A stretch of DNA of 64,000 bases from Cydia pomonella (taxonomy: Eukaryota > Arthropoda > Insecta > Lepidoptera > Tortricidae). The notes below the pieces were generated by a model. The model was not told the DNA's origin and did not search any database. It worked only from the letters and a program-made list of their open reading frames with translations. This document shows positions 46,101 through 53,527 of the stretch, piece after piece. Every line of letters starts with the position of its first letter. Position 1 is the stretch's first letter. The stretch spans positions 2,897,986 through 2,961,985 of the forward strand of contig NC_084730.1 in NCBI RefSeq assembly GCF_033807575.1, given 5' to 3'. The position numbers and the translations under genes are program-made.

Positions 46101-49100
46101 TTTTTTTTTTATAGGTTAACATAAAGTTACAGTTTGCTATAATATTATTTTTAAAGCAAAATATGCGTACAATTTGCGGAAATAAAATATAATAAAACCC
46201 TGTTTTCGCCAAAAAAATGAAGAAAACTCGGAAGGTATTTTATCAGTTTTTTCAAATGAATCTTCGCTTGTTAATCATTCCAGCCCCTCGTACGAGATAT
46301 GTTAAATCAAATTGTAGTCATTCATGTACCAAATGATTCTTGTTTATAGCAAAATTGAGAACCGAAACGCCACATCTCACTGCAAAATTTGGAAAAGACT
46401 CCCAAAAAACCTCATTAAAAAAGAGGTTTAAAAGAGAAAATGAAAATTTGAACTGTTGGAGCCCCTAGTTTAGGAAACGATTATTTAAGTACGTTATCAG
46501 TTTTTGAATAAATACTAATAGTTACGTCGTAATCTTGAATGAAAAAGGAAGCATTTTACAAAATACGCTCGTCTGTAGGAATAAGGCCTCTTAAAGTAAA
46601 GTTATGTTTCGTAATAAGGATAAAAATGATACGTCAGACTGATTTACGCACTTACAATTAATAACTGATTTTTTTTTTCAAAAATAAATGTTATATTTTG
46701 TTTCGATTTATTTTATTATAAGTAAATACCTTATAGTCACCGCTAGTTTTTGAGCTGGAGAAATGGGTTCGGGATATTTATTACTTGGCTTCGTAGTAAT
46801 ATCACGTTCAATCAAGTTCAATACTTTTGCGAACTGTTCTCGAGATAGTCTGAAGTACGATGTAAATTTGAAGAAAAGTGAAGCCACTCGGAACCCTACT
46901 TGGTCCCGCGTGCCCGGAGTTTCGTCGCTTGGTATTATGTGCACCCACGTACCGTTACGACTACGTCGCATTTGAATGACAAAGAAAGTTAATTTTACAT
47001 GATGTCTACCAAGAATGTCGATAGCTATTTATAAATGAAAAAAGCATTAACAACTTCGCTACACACGGATGAATCAGTATAATGATGGAAAAATTAAAGC
47101 CAGTTGAGAAAAACATTGTAAATAAAACTGACAAAAAATGAGGAGATATTTCCTTCTGTCTGGTATGGCGTGACTTACCTTCGGTGACTAAAAACAGGCA
47201 TATTCTGGCGCACCTCGTCCAACTTATCTAGGTCTATCTCAGCCACTCGGAACCCTGTCTCCTCCCCACAATCAGCCAGAACCCGTCCCCACGGATCCAC
47301 GCATAGCGCGTGCCCGTAGCTCCGACGCTTGGTATTATGTGCACCCACTTGTGCTGCGGCGATTACGTAGCATTGGTTCTCTATCGCTCGGGCTCTGAAA
47401 AATAAAATATTCATGCGGTCTCGCTGCTAAGCTGCGCTCGTAGCACTATGTCACTTCGTAGGCGCGTGACGAGAATGTTTTGTGATTTTTTTACAGATAC
47501 TTTGATTTTGGTTAATGGTTCTTAGGGTTAATTTGGCAGAAGCTACTATACAATCTTCCTCGCGTTGTCCCGGCATTTTTGTCAACGGCTCAAGGGAGCC
47601 TGGGGTCCCCTTGTCAACTGATCCCTAGAATTGGCGTATGCACTAGTTTTTACGAAAGCGAATGCCATCTGACCTTTCAACCCAGAGGGTAAACTAGTCT
47701 TTATTGGGATTAGTCCGGTTTCCTCACGATGTCTTCCTTCACCGAAATGTAACTGGTAAATATCAAATGATATTTCGTGCATAAGTTCCGAAAAACTTTG
47801 AAGCCGCGACCTCCGGATTGCAAGTCGCACGCTCTTACCGCTAGACCACCAGCACTTTGGCAGAAGCTAAAATACAGTATTTTAAAAATGCTAATTAATT
47901 TCGTTAGCCGACAGTCTCTAGGATTTTTGTATTATCGCTCGTCTCCGCTATATTTTCGCAGGCCAGTCTATATGAAATATAGCAATTTACGCGAGCCTAA
48001 TTTGCAGGCTTGGAGGTTACTGTCTTAGAAAATAAGATAAGAAACTATACCTCAATATAGTGTGCCAATGAGCCTCGCCCGTGGCCTGCGTGAAGGCCGA
48101 CGGGAACGTCAGCACCTGGGCTCGGAGTACGGTCAGCGCCGTGCTTAGTTCCGGGAATCGCATGTCGTAGCAAATAGCCATGCCTGTCAAACAAATAATT
48201 ACATTTTTTTTTAAATTTTTCCGCAATCGTAAGAAATGAATTGTTGTACAGCATATATGTTGACTTTTTTTTTATTAGGGTATTATTACACAAATTGACT
48301 AAGTCCCGCAGTAAGCTCGATAAGGCTTGTGTTGTGGGTACTTAGACAACGATGGTCAATTAAGCCCGAGAGATTCTAACCACGCATTCCTGAGGTCAAA
48401 AAGAGCACAAAATGTTATATGAGTTTTGGCCAAGTACGCCAAAAAAAAAATCTGGTAAATTAATCCGCCTAAATAAAAGATTACAAAATTTCACGAGAAT
48501 CTGATAAGAAACGCGATCTGTAGAGTACTATTTTGGCACACGTCACGTGACCAAACTCGAAACATCATTGAAGATTCTGATGACGTCACAACTCTCGGAT
48601 TGACACTGTTGACAGTTAGGTGATAAACAACAAATGACAAATGTCAGTTGACAGTTCGTATCTTCTACGTGTGTATGTAGTTATGTCTCAAACTGTAAAC
48701 TGTGACGTCACACAATTTTCAAAGAGCGTTTTGGGCGCGAAAGCATCTGTCACAATACATTTTGTTAATTTAACATATTTAAAGACGTTTGTAGTATAAA
48801 AGTTGAATTTTAGGGCAACTTTTAGTTAATATAGAACGTAATACAAGCGTTTAAAAAAATTGGAAACAACCCTATTATTTATTTATATTTAAAATAAGCT
48901 GATTAAAAGATTAAACGACTCAAATTGCAACTCCACGAAAAATATTAAAAAAAATATCTTTCTTACACTGGTATTAGGATTAGATAGATTTGACTGAATA
49001 CCGAATATTCGGCGTATGATGCGAACCCTTTGAATCACATTAGGTAATTATGAAAACTGTTCGCCAAAGCATAAAGTTAGGTAAGTTAAAAGTGGTTTGT

Positions 49101-52100
49101 CGTTTTTTTAATTGTGTAATTTTTCTTTTTAGTTAGATGTTGCAGATATTCGGTATTCGACCGAATACCGAATGTTCGCCCAAGTGGCCGAATACGCCGA
49201 ATCTGCAGTATTAGGTATGTTATGTTATGTCACCCCAAAAAGGCTAAGGAGCTATCAGTAGAGCGCGTCAAAGGTATTCTCAGGCAACCTGCTAATTTAG
49301 TTTTCTTTTTCTTCATGAACGGTAAGAAAAATGCTCAACCCATTGAAAATTAGGAACGATTTAAATCTCGGGTCAGAGGTGTAGGGTTAGAGCCGGCGTA
49401 GCTTTATTTGACGTTCATAAGCGCATTGTAATATGCCTTACTTGATGTAAGCCGTTGGGAAACGAGTTCTATGGACGCCCTGCCACTGGTAACTGGCTAA
49501 GAAAGATAATCCATACCTATTCTGCCGACAGGAGAGTCCACAGGCGCCACAATATGCCGTCCGGGACTGCAAAAATCACTCTCCTTTAGCCGCACATTTC
49601 TCTCCGGTATCTCTACATCGAAGAGATGCAGTTTTCTGTATTGTTGTACTATGTCAGCAGTATTGTTAATTATAATGTGCGTGTTGAATATTTTAGCGGG
49701 GTCTTCATTATTCTGAAATATAGAGAAATAAATTAAAAAAGCGTTGGTAGCCTAGCGGTAAGAGCGTGCGGATTCAATCCGGAGGTCGCGGGTTCAAACC
49801 CCGGCTTTTACCAATCATTTTTTAAGGAAATTATATACGATATATCATTGGATTATTTATTTATTAGAGCTTGGTTATTCTGCAGATCATTTCATAGTTT
49901 AGATGCATATATTTAAATTTAATTTTCACCACACGAACTGGTAAAGGCCCTCTTGATTGTTCAAAAACTAATGAGAAAGTTGCATTTTATCCACATGTGG
50001 GGCAAAGTAATCAGATGCAAATTTTGAGTTGTTTCTTTATGTTATAGCTAGTAGAATTGACTTTTAAATGATGATTTTCAATGATATTTATTATGACATT
50101 CATTTGGATTTGATTTAATTTGATTATTTTGGTATATCATAGTTAGTAGTTTCCTCGCGTTGATGTGTTTCACTCGGAGGCAAAGTTTGTTTAACCCTCG
50201 TGCTTGGAAACAAATTAGCACGAGCAGTTAAGTAACAACTTTGCCCCCTTGTAAACCAATAGTTATTTTCTGCCCTCCGGGCGGAAAGCGTCAACTTCTA
50301 CAAGCGTCCCGGAGGCCAGAAATAGTTATTTTCAACTTTGCTCCCGCTGCGCTAAACGAAGTTGCCGCTTTTCGCGCACCACAGGAAGAAACGTAAGGAT
50401 ATTCCATCCCGCGTGTTTGCCACCCTCGCCTTCGGCTCAGGTGACAATTTTACACGCGGCACGCAATTTCGTACTTTTCCTCCCTTGGGACACAATTAAC
50501 TATTTCACCACACCAACTGTTAAAGGCCCTCTTGATTGTTCAAAAATTAATGAGAATATTGCATTTTATCCACATGTGGGGCAAAGTAATCGGATGCAAA
50601 TTTTGAGTTGTTTCCTTATGTTAGCTGGTAGAATTGACTTTTAAATGATGATAAAGAATGATACTTTTTTTTATTACGTTCATTTGGATTTGATTTTTTT
50701 GGTATTTCAAAGTTAGTGTTTTCCTCGCGTGAAAAATTTTGTGTTTCACTCGGAGGCATAAGTTTGTTTAACCCTTAACCTTTTAAAACAAATAACTATT
50801 TATTTTTCTACTGTAGACCCCTTCTGGATAAAAGCCTCCTCCAGCTGTTTCCATCTGACTTTATCTATTACTACGCTTTGCCATTCTTTGCCTGCAGTAG
50901 CAACAATTTCGTCCTGCCACCTGGCTAGTGGATGTCCTTTCTAGAGCCCTGGGGCCTTTTCCATTTGGTTACCTTTCCCTTCCCAGATAAAAGTCTTCAC
51001 AGATAATAAAATATGACATTGATGCATCAAGGCGATTTGTTTACAAAGGGCCTACCGGGAAACGCGAAAATCGAAATTTTGTTATCTAACCTCTCTATCA
51101 CACTTGCATATTCAAGCGATGACGCGGTAGACCCTCTGATTGTGATGGATTGTGGTAGTGGCGCCCCCTACGTGGAGTTTCGCGTAATATTCCCTATTCT
51201 AGGGATAAGTTGCAGAATGTGTACCTGTTCATGCAGTCCTCCCATAGACAACCACACATTGTGTTTAACAGCTAATTGTCTGTAGCTGTCGACAGTGTTC
51301 CCACCTACAATTGGCTCTGCAGACTTCAATGTGTCTTGTTTGTTGTCACAAATGTAATCACACGCTTCGGGAAAAAATATCATCTGAAATTTGATTCAAA
51401 TTTAAGAGGAATGGGGACAATGGGTTCTATAAACAAACATAATCTTCAATTTATTTTCTGGATATACATAGACATATTAGACATGATGAAAAATATTTTT
51501 ATAAAACTAGATGTTTATTAATTATAGCTATGCCATTTCCTTTGGTTTTTTTTTGTTATTAGATATATTACAGCAAAAAAAATTCAATACATATTTTTAA
51601 AAGCTCATAATTCTTATAATAATGAATATTGGCGTTAAAATCTGCATGCACATTTTATTTATATCTAATCTGAAAAATAATTTTCCTTGCCTAAATCTAT
51701 TATAAATTAATCATCCTATGTTTGTGTCAATTTACTATTGAAATGTTAAGTTAGACAAAGTGGGGCAACTATACAGCCATTTCAGTATCTGTGATAAAAA
51801 AAACAGAGTGGCAGTGGTACTTAAGCATAAGAAAGAAGAAAAAGATGGAAAACTTCAATAAAGTCGAGCAGACATTGGTGGCTTAGTTGGTTACACTGAT
51901 TCTAGAAGGCTATACATTCGAGTCTGGCTCTAGGCAAGTAACTCTGTCTGTCCGTTACGTCTTCATGCTTAAACTGTTGAAGCAATTTAGATGAAAATTG
52001 ATATGGAGATATTTTGAGCCCTGGGAAGGCCATAGGATAGTTTATATCAATAAATCATTCCAAACAGACGATATCGCAAGCAAAAGCTAGTTATAAAAAA

Positions 52101-53527
52101 TGAAAGAAAATTTAGAAATTTAATAAAAGAATACAGCTTACCTTGACATCTTCCTTAGCGGCATTGCTGACCAGCTGGCTGACGGTTTCTAGGTTGGCAG
52201 CTTTGTCAGCCACGGATGTCATCTGACATACGGCTATGCGCTGCTTGGACATTGCTTCACTGAAGTATCTTATAAGCTGATGTTTACACTGTTTCAGCAG
52301 TAGGAATGTCTGAAAATGTTACTTTAACCATGTAACATAATATTTTTAATTTGAACTTTGTTGTACATTAAATTGGAATCAGTTTTATTTGCGAAAGCAA
52401 TGGGCCAAAAGAAATGCGAATTTATTTGGTTTATGTAAGGTTCTAATTAGATTGAAACACAATGTACATTGTAATGCACATTGGGCCTTTGGAGGTTAAT
52501 ACAGAAGGATGTAAAAACAAAATAGTTATAAGTAGCCACAATTTTATCCAACAGAAACTAGTTTACTTATTTAATTAAAATAATTTAATAATATAACAAA
52601 AAAACATAACTAAATTAAATTAAAACTAAACAAAGAAAGACACAAATACAAAAACCTAGTCAAACAACCTGTTCAGAGCACTTCAAGAAGCAAAGGTGCC
52701 CATCACGCTCAATGGATTGCCACACTGAATCGTGATAGACAGCCTCTGCATCAGGAATGACCCGGAATGAGGGTCATGACCTCCCTCCCTCAACCGTTGC
52801 CCCAATTCACCCAAAAAAAATTTGGCCTTGGCACACCAACACCCGGACGTCTCCACCGCCAACAGGACAAACATACCTCGACAGCAGCGCCGAGTACTTA
52901 TCACGCTTATGGAGTGCCGCTAATTCAGCCACTTACTTATTTTATATGCAGAACTATGTCTTAGTGCTTTAGCTGTTCCTATCCAGATGGATCAAGACAA
53001 AGACGAAGAACTATCAAAAACTTGATTTTGTGTTAAAAAATAAAAAATAAACTGAGTTGTTTAGCTGCATAACAATTTACTACTGATATTGAATTAATCA
53101 TATTACCTCGTCAATTAATTTTATCAGGAAGAAAAGTTCATATTAAAAAAATTGTTGCACTCACTAGGTATTCAAATCTAATTATTCTCACAAAAAGATT
53201 GTTCACTAAATTTTGCAGCAGTCTAAGTACTTGGTATTATTAATTTATTACGCAAAAGTATAGTGAAAAGTCAAATGAGGAGCACATATTATTAATATAT
53301 GCTAAATGGTAAAGTAAAAAGACAAGAATTTAATTTGATTTACACTTGAAAGTTGCTTTCAAGGTAATTACTACACAGAATTACCAAATGACTGTCCTAC
53401 AATATTGCCTCGTATATTATTTGCAATCGTTATCAAACAACGTAACAATAATGCAAAGGTTATCATTTTTCGCCATAACCTAAAATACCGGTGAATAATC
53501 TCATATAAACTGTATACTTACCTTCAT
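27468..53527 (-). CDS. NitFhit: NitFhit: nitrilase-Fhit fusion protein (11 exons, 491 aa)
   Basis: Nit amidases hydrolyse deaminated glutathione; Fhit hydrolyses diadenosine polyphosphates. Flies and worms carry the two fused. Exons, 5' to 3': 53527-53522, 52309-52142, 51383-51225, 49712-49517, 48183-48051, 47394-47179, 33689-33474, 31112-30998, 29861-29784, 29241-29156 and 27570-27468. All are GT..AG with matching phases, 1476 nt with TGA. The nitrilase triad is intact: E64 (FFPEA), K138 (QYRKLHLF) and C181 (MAICYDMRFPEL). The Fhit part starts at about residue 330 (GHVLIPETCVFYSSQLSYAF) and has the HIT triad H430-L-H-C-H-I-M (HLHCHIMPRKKGDF). The exon 7 linker is unusually Ala/Pro rich. The N-terminus up to M20 is acid-poor and basic, like a mitochondrial presequence. 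Introns hold most of the window's transposons. Confidence 0.93.
28020..28725 (+). mobile_element. LINE (RTE-type) 3' end, interrupted by a second LINE
   Basis: Across the interruption, + strand codons read RVGEVI then TKLKRNWAGHVARQSDGRW, WRPLARWVDDIRK and DRDKWRTRRQVYATK, then a stop at about 28723. This is the classic end of an RTE-type polymerase ORF. The frame is continuous once 28097-28486 is removed. It lies in NitFhit intron 10. Confidence 0.8.
28097..28486 (-). mobile_element. 5'-truncated LINE 3' end nested in the preceding LINE
   Basis: The - strand encodes GMLRWFGHVERMSERRLTKR, then GRGRPRRTFSDQIGEI to AYPFGK. It ends in a (TATG)n tail (28097-28135). The 13-bp direct repeat GGGTGAGGTCATA on both sides is a target-site duplication, proof of retrotransposition into the older LINE. 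Confidence 0.85.
29275..29610. mobile_element. Palindromic MITE family 'TATGTACTGTAAAA', copy 4
   Basis: Shares TTTACAGTACATATGATGCT, GTACTGTAAAATGTTGTACG and AAAACACTCCCTTCGGTCGT with the other three copies. It lies in NitFhit intron 9. Confidence 0.8.
29912..30117. mobile_element. MITE with TIR CCAGGGATCGGAA(A)CCGGT and TATAGA duplication
   Basis: CCAGGGATCGGAACCGGTTT pairs with ACCGGTTTCCGATCCCTGG. TATAGA flanks both sides directly, giving a 6-bp target-site duplication. Confidence 0.85.
30368..30440 (-). mobile_element. 3' fragment of SINE family A
   Basis: On the - strand TTGTCAAGCGGACCCCAGGC through GGACAACGCGAGGAAGAAG equals the 3' end of 24660-24988. Confidence 0.75.
30474..30903. 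mobile_element. TIR element, ends TAAACTAATTTTACGG
   Basis: The left end (TAAACTAATTTTACGGTTTA, ACTCGCGCGACATGTATCGG) is inverted at the right (CATGTCGCGCGAGTGA, GCCGTAAAATTAGTTTA). The arms also share CACTAACAGTGC / GCACTGTTAGTG. Non-coding. Confidence 0.8.
31600..32000 (-). mobile_element. Dispersed repeat family I, inverted copy
   Basis: On the - strand AGGGCCTTTACCAG-like text, ATCCACATGTGGGGCAAAGT, CATTTGGATTTGAGTTAGT and CACTCGGAGGCAAAAAGTTT match the + strand at 49930-50330 and 50505-50810. Confidence 0.75.
32001..32739. other. NitFhit intron 7, old repeats
   Basis: The text at 32230-32320 (CCCGAGAGATTTTAACCACG) is a relative of 48372-48440. The rest is AT-rich, with no gene seen. 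Confidence 0.45.
32740..32960 (+). mobile_element. Dispersed repeat/MITE, pair of 9598-9820
   Basis: GCAAAAGTGTCCAGTAAATA, CCAGAGTAGCGCTAGAGTAG and ATTGTAGCGCCACCTATTTA match the - strand at 9598-9820. A short duplicate of its left edge sits at 32430-32475. Confidence 0.6.
34143..34276. mobile_element. MITE, TIR ACAGTCCAAATAAAAAGGGAC
   Basis: ACAGTCCAAATCAAAAGGGA, then CCTTAT..GGCGTT pairs with AACGCCATAAGG, then TCCCTTTTTATTTGGACTGT. It lies in NitFhit intron 6. Confidence 0.85.
34650..35420. mobile_element. Non-autonomous element, 'GGTTCCGTAG' family, copy 2
   Basis: From AAAAAAAGCGGCCAAGTGCG, GTCGGACTCGCGCATGAAGG and GTTCCGTACC to CGGACAGACAGACGGACATG and GGCTACGGAACCCTAAAAA. An internal segment of about 115 bp (TTTTACCACTTTGGAAGTGT ..) is duplicated (34771-34890 and 35058-35180). 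A G run of about 20 (35034-35051) precedes the second copy. Confidence 0.85.
35740..35932 (-). mobile_element. Dispersed SINE-like repeat, family C
   Basis: TACTACGTCGCTGGCAAACA, CGGCCCGCCTGATGGTAAGC and ACCGACAGGAACACAACACT; inverse of 15530-15750. Confidence 0.8.
36180..36657 (-). pseudogene. Four decayed tandem copies of the NitFhit exon 6 3' half
   Basis: On the - strand four blocks resemble the end of the nitrilase domain. The real text is GRVLADCGEETGFRVAEIDL then DKLDEVRQNMPVFSHR. Copy at about 36458-36570: GRILADYGEGTGFRVAKIDL then TQLNFVQRNMPEFSHR, with no stop, but its donor GT is changed to CT. Copy at 36591-36655: IDLAQLDYVRRNMPVFNHR, keeping a GT donor. Copy at about 36285-36400: LAQLGDVRRNMPMFNHR. 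Copy at 36183-36240: NPWGPLLAHCG-stop-ETGFRV. Linker text (AATACTTAGTAAACTAGACA) is shared between copies, so the unit (136-170 bp) duplicated as exon end plus intron start. All lack the first half of the exon and lie in NitFhit intron 6, in gene orientation. Not functional as they stand. Confidence 0.85.
36658..36870. mobile_element. CG-rich MITE-like block
   Basis: Two GGTTTCTCTGA starts (36662, 36752) are followed by CGCCGGCGACCGGCGACC and CGTCGCCGGCGGCGGG, with inverted ACGCGTCGGTCGG / CCGACCGACGCGT-like pieces. It is strongly CG-rich against an AT-rich background. Confidence 0.5.
36871..37466. other. NitFhit intron 6, no clear feature
   Basis: AT-rich with one CG-rich patch (37140-37220). 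Nothing recognisable. Confidence 0.35.
37467..37885. repeat. 109-bp tandem array, about 4 copies
   Basis: The unit has TATTAGTGCGATAGAGAGAC, GTGTTTCGTTGTCGTATCG and AACGATTGGCATGTTGGCTA, then CTAGCCAAGATGCCAATCG. Each unit contains an inverted CGATTGGCATGTTGGC / GCCAAGATGCCAATCG pair, so every repeat is also a potential hairpin. It abuts the 120-bp array. Confidence 0.9.
40294..45183 (-). mobile_element. Complete Ty3/gypsy LTR retrotransposon, mag-like, 4890 bp
   Basis: Two identical 107-bp LTRs (40294-40400 and 45077-45183) run TGTGATGTATG..ATTCTA on the - strand, each with TATAAAAA and AATAAA. The target-site duplication CTGGT (40289-40293, 45184-45188) shows insertion into the foldback array. 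A tRNA primer-binding-like TGGCGACGAATTGG follows the 5' LTR and a purine-rich stretch precedes the 3' LTR. One long ORF covers gag-pol and no env is seen. Very short LTRs and a single ORF suggest the mag lineage. Identical LTRs and an open ORF mean a very recent insertion. Confidence 0.95.
41055..45041 (-). CDS. Gag-Pol polyprotein of the gypsy element (1328 aa)
   Basis: Single frame, ATG to stop. Residues 1-about 200 are Gag with a glycine run at 177-183. Two CCHC zinc knuckles follow at C212-C225 (CWRCGREGHGPNKC) and C232-C245. Aspartic protease D303-T-G sits in FEIDTGSRISAV. Reverse transcriptase spans about 430-610, with its active-site box FIDD at 582-585. RNase H starts near 729 (CVDSSAYGLGAVLA). 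Integrase has the HHCC zinc finger (H950, H953, C983, C986) and catalytic D1014, D1068 and E1104. No stop or frameshift, so it may still be active. Gag and Pol share one frame without a visible slip site. Confidence 0.95.
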   Translation of the reverse strand: MTMPFGKLHEFDLHGRGNWDAYVRLVDQFILLNEIKDELRVATLVTHVGSATYELMCDLCAPDHPEKKDFKILVDLVKNHLDPKRSEIAERHIFRQRRQAEGESVGVFLQNLKHLATHCNFGSSLEENLRDQFVSGLRSEDMRSRLFAEPTLDYKKAVELALALEAAERHAETAAIGGGGGGGAPTAGLGQGAAGLHRVGQAPAATKRRPACWRCGREGHGPNKCRYKSYTCNLCKDKGHLSTMCKKGDSAGRSKYQNYINGDSSDDDTSDGMYKILSVKSKIKDGPFHCELRVNNRNISFEIDTGSRISAVSKQFYDKHFSHLNLQKDDDRFHSYTGVPIIPLGYIRVRVTSGRESADLPLFVIDNGGPPLLGRSWLRKLNLASIKINNISDNNDPLVLQLKNEFPEVFDDRLGTFKTKIHLHLKDSAPIFCKARPLPLALRMPVERELERLQSENVIYKVETSEYGTPIVPVIKRDGSIRICGDYKVTVNKCLKEFHYPLPRIEQLFAALSGGEKFTKLDLKNAYLQLVLDDDSQPLTAITTHVGTFLYRRAPFGIKCLPEIFQKLIEETLSGLEGVVAFIDDICVTGRNKDHHMKNLKAVLTRLREAGLRIKFEKCEFFKDEVCYLGYRINKNGLHTDKGKIAAIENLPVPQNVSQLRAALGLINYYARFIPNTSAILHPLYALLAKGNRWQWTHLCDQAFKQVKGELLNSPALAHYEPSLPLVLCVDSSAYGLGAVLAQRYPDGTERLVCCASRTLSETERRYSQIDKEALAIVYGVNKHHQYLFGRKFTLRSDHKALTYIFGPKHGIPQTAASRLQRYAVRLAAYDFDIEFVSTDKNGNADGLSRLPLPAGSRKNDEDDAAYLHFVEETFPLSHRDVARETKKDITLCKVYGYIMSGWPSDTEIENEKPYFHRKDTLHIDHDCIVWGYRVVIPTSLRAQVMEEVHAGHVGMVRMKQIARCYVWWPGLDADLERRARSCDACRAQLDAPPRAAPVPYAWPAEPWVRLHADFLHHNGRTYFLLIDAHSKWLEVFSMTSGTTAAHVTIKLREVFARYGLPIQLVTDGGPPFTSHDFEAFLQKNGVFHIVTAPYHPSSNGAAENAVKTVKKVLKKATTEGENMETALLKFLLQYRNSPHSSTAREPAVAMLGRRLRTRLDLLRAGSAATAARVQAAQSAQLRHADGTTRELHQGDQVLVRNYSKNGPKWTEGLVTERTGAVTYNVKAGEKDGSRHIDQLIKRKMVRYSLPSDNLSLHPETSLLSPSQQYEIHSRPESPEFKDAEASLERDESNRALLPPPGTPAREPVASTEQARALRPRAKINYKI
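45648..45836 (+). mobile_element. Dispersed SINE-like repeat, family C
   Basis: AACACTAGACCTTACTCATA to TGCTTGTTTGCCACCGACTT and a poly(A) tail. It starts about 20 bp beyond the right end of the foldback element. Confidence 0.8.
45837..46700. other. NitFhit intron 6, AT-rich, possible Harbinger remains
   Basis: A CG-rich island lies at 45995-46050 (GCGCGCTCCGCGCGGACTG). Downstream of the Harbinger fragment no further coding homology can be read. Confidence 0.35.
46708..46884 (-). pseudogene. PIF/Harbinger transposase N-terminal fragment
   Basis: The - strand reads FFKFTSYFRLSREQFAKVLN, then LIERDITTK and YPEPISPAQKLAVTIRYLLI, then a stop. This is the entry part of HARBI1/ALP1-like nucleases (FRMS..F..LL then AI.P..KLA.TLR.L). 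The DDE domain is absent. Confidence 0.75.
46885..46975 (-). pseudogene. Another decayed fragment of NitFhit exon 6
   Basis: TGGGTGCACATAATACCAAG (VGAHNTK) through GGGCACGCG and, after a 45-50 bp deletion, GGGTTCCGAGTGGC match exon 6 (47179-47394) in the same orientation. The surrounding ORF reads it in another frame and runs on into the Harbinger fragment, forming a chimeric ORF from 46971. Confidence 0.8.
47532..47869 (-). mobile_element. SINE family A with 14-bp target-site duplication
   Basis: The SINE (47546-47855) reads on the - strand from CTGGTGGTCTAGCGGTAAGA (box A) to CCGGGACAACGCGAGGAAG. TTTGGCAGAAGCTA flanks it directly at 47532-47545 and 47856-47869. It lies in NitFhit intron 5, about 140 bp from exon 6. 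Confidence 0.93.
48280..48440. mobile_element. SINE family B 3' part next to a second repeat
   Basis: GGTATTATTACACAAATTGA to TGTGGGTACTTAGACAACGA is family B (- strand). CCCGAGAGATTCTAACCACG that follows is related to 32228-32320. Confidence 0.65.
48441..49516. other. NitFhit intron 4, no gene seen
   Basis: AT-rich. Around 49000-49200 the GAATACCGAATATTCGG motif recurs in both orientations (also at 26085-26150), a palindromic repeat remnant. Confidence 0.4.
49738..49830 (+). mobile_element. SINE family A head (tRNA-like)
   Basis: GCGTTGGTAGCCTAGCGGTA, AGAGCGTGCG and CGGGTTCAAACCCCGG. The ends cannot form an acceptor stem, so it is SINE and not tRNA. It sits about 25 bp upstream of NitFhit exon 4. 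Confidence 0.8.
49930..50810 (+). repeat. Two direct copies of dispersed repeat family I
   Basis: 49930-50220 and 50505-50810 share AAAGGCCCTCTTGATTGTTC, ATCCACATGTGGGGCAAAGT, TTGAGTTGTTTC and GTTTCACTCGGAGGCA. A G/C-richer stretch with inverted pieces (50270-50480) lies between them. It is in NitFhit intron 3. Confidence 0.75.
50811..51224. other. NitFhit intron 3 remainder
   Basis: 51040-51130 (AAAGGGCCTACCGGGAAACG, ACCTCTCTATCACACTTGCA) resembles a common moth repeat also hinted at 9468-9560. No gene. Confidence 0.35.
52560..53040. other. Unrecognised GC-richer block in NitFhit intron 1
   Basis: 52680-52920 is clearly more GC-rich than its flanks (CAACACCCGGACGTCTCCAC). Short ORFs exist on both strands without protein resemblance. 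It is probably an old repeat. Confidence 0.3.
53522..53527 (-). other. NitFhit: NitFhit start micro-exon (ATG AAG)
   Basis: On the - strand ATGAAG is followed at once by GTAAGTATAC, a good donor. Joined to exon 2 in phase 0 it gives MKTFLLLKQCKHQLIRYF and continues through the in-frame MSKQRIAVCQ. Without this exon, exon 2 has no ATG before M20. This fits a mitochondrial long form and a cytosolic short form, as known for animal Nit1; the choice here is inferred. Confidence 0.6.

Noticed and set aside
47175..47414. NitFhit ending at HRR-stop after exon 6
   Set aside because: The stop lies inside a perfect donor (AG|GTAAGT); the frame continues in phase at 33689 into the linker and Fhit domain.
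49738..49815. True tRNA gene
   Set aside because: A and B boxes are present but no acceptor stem or anticodon arm can form; the flanks match SINE family A.
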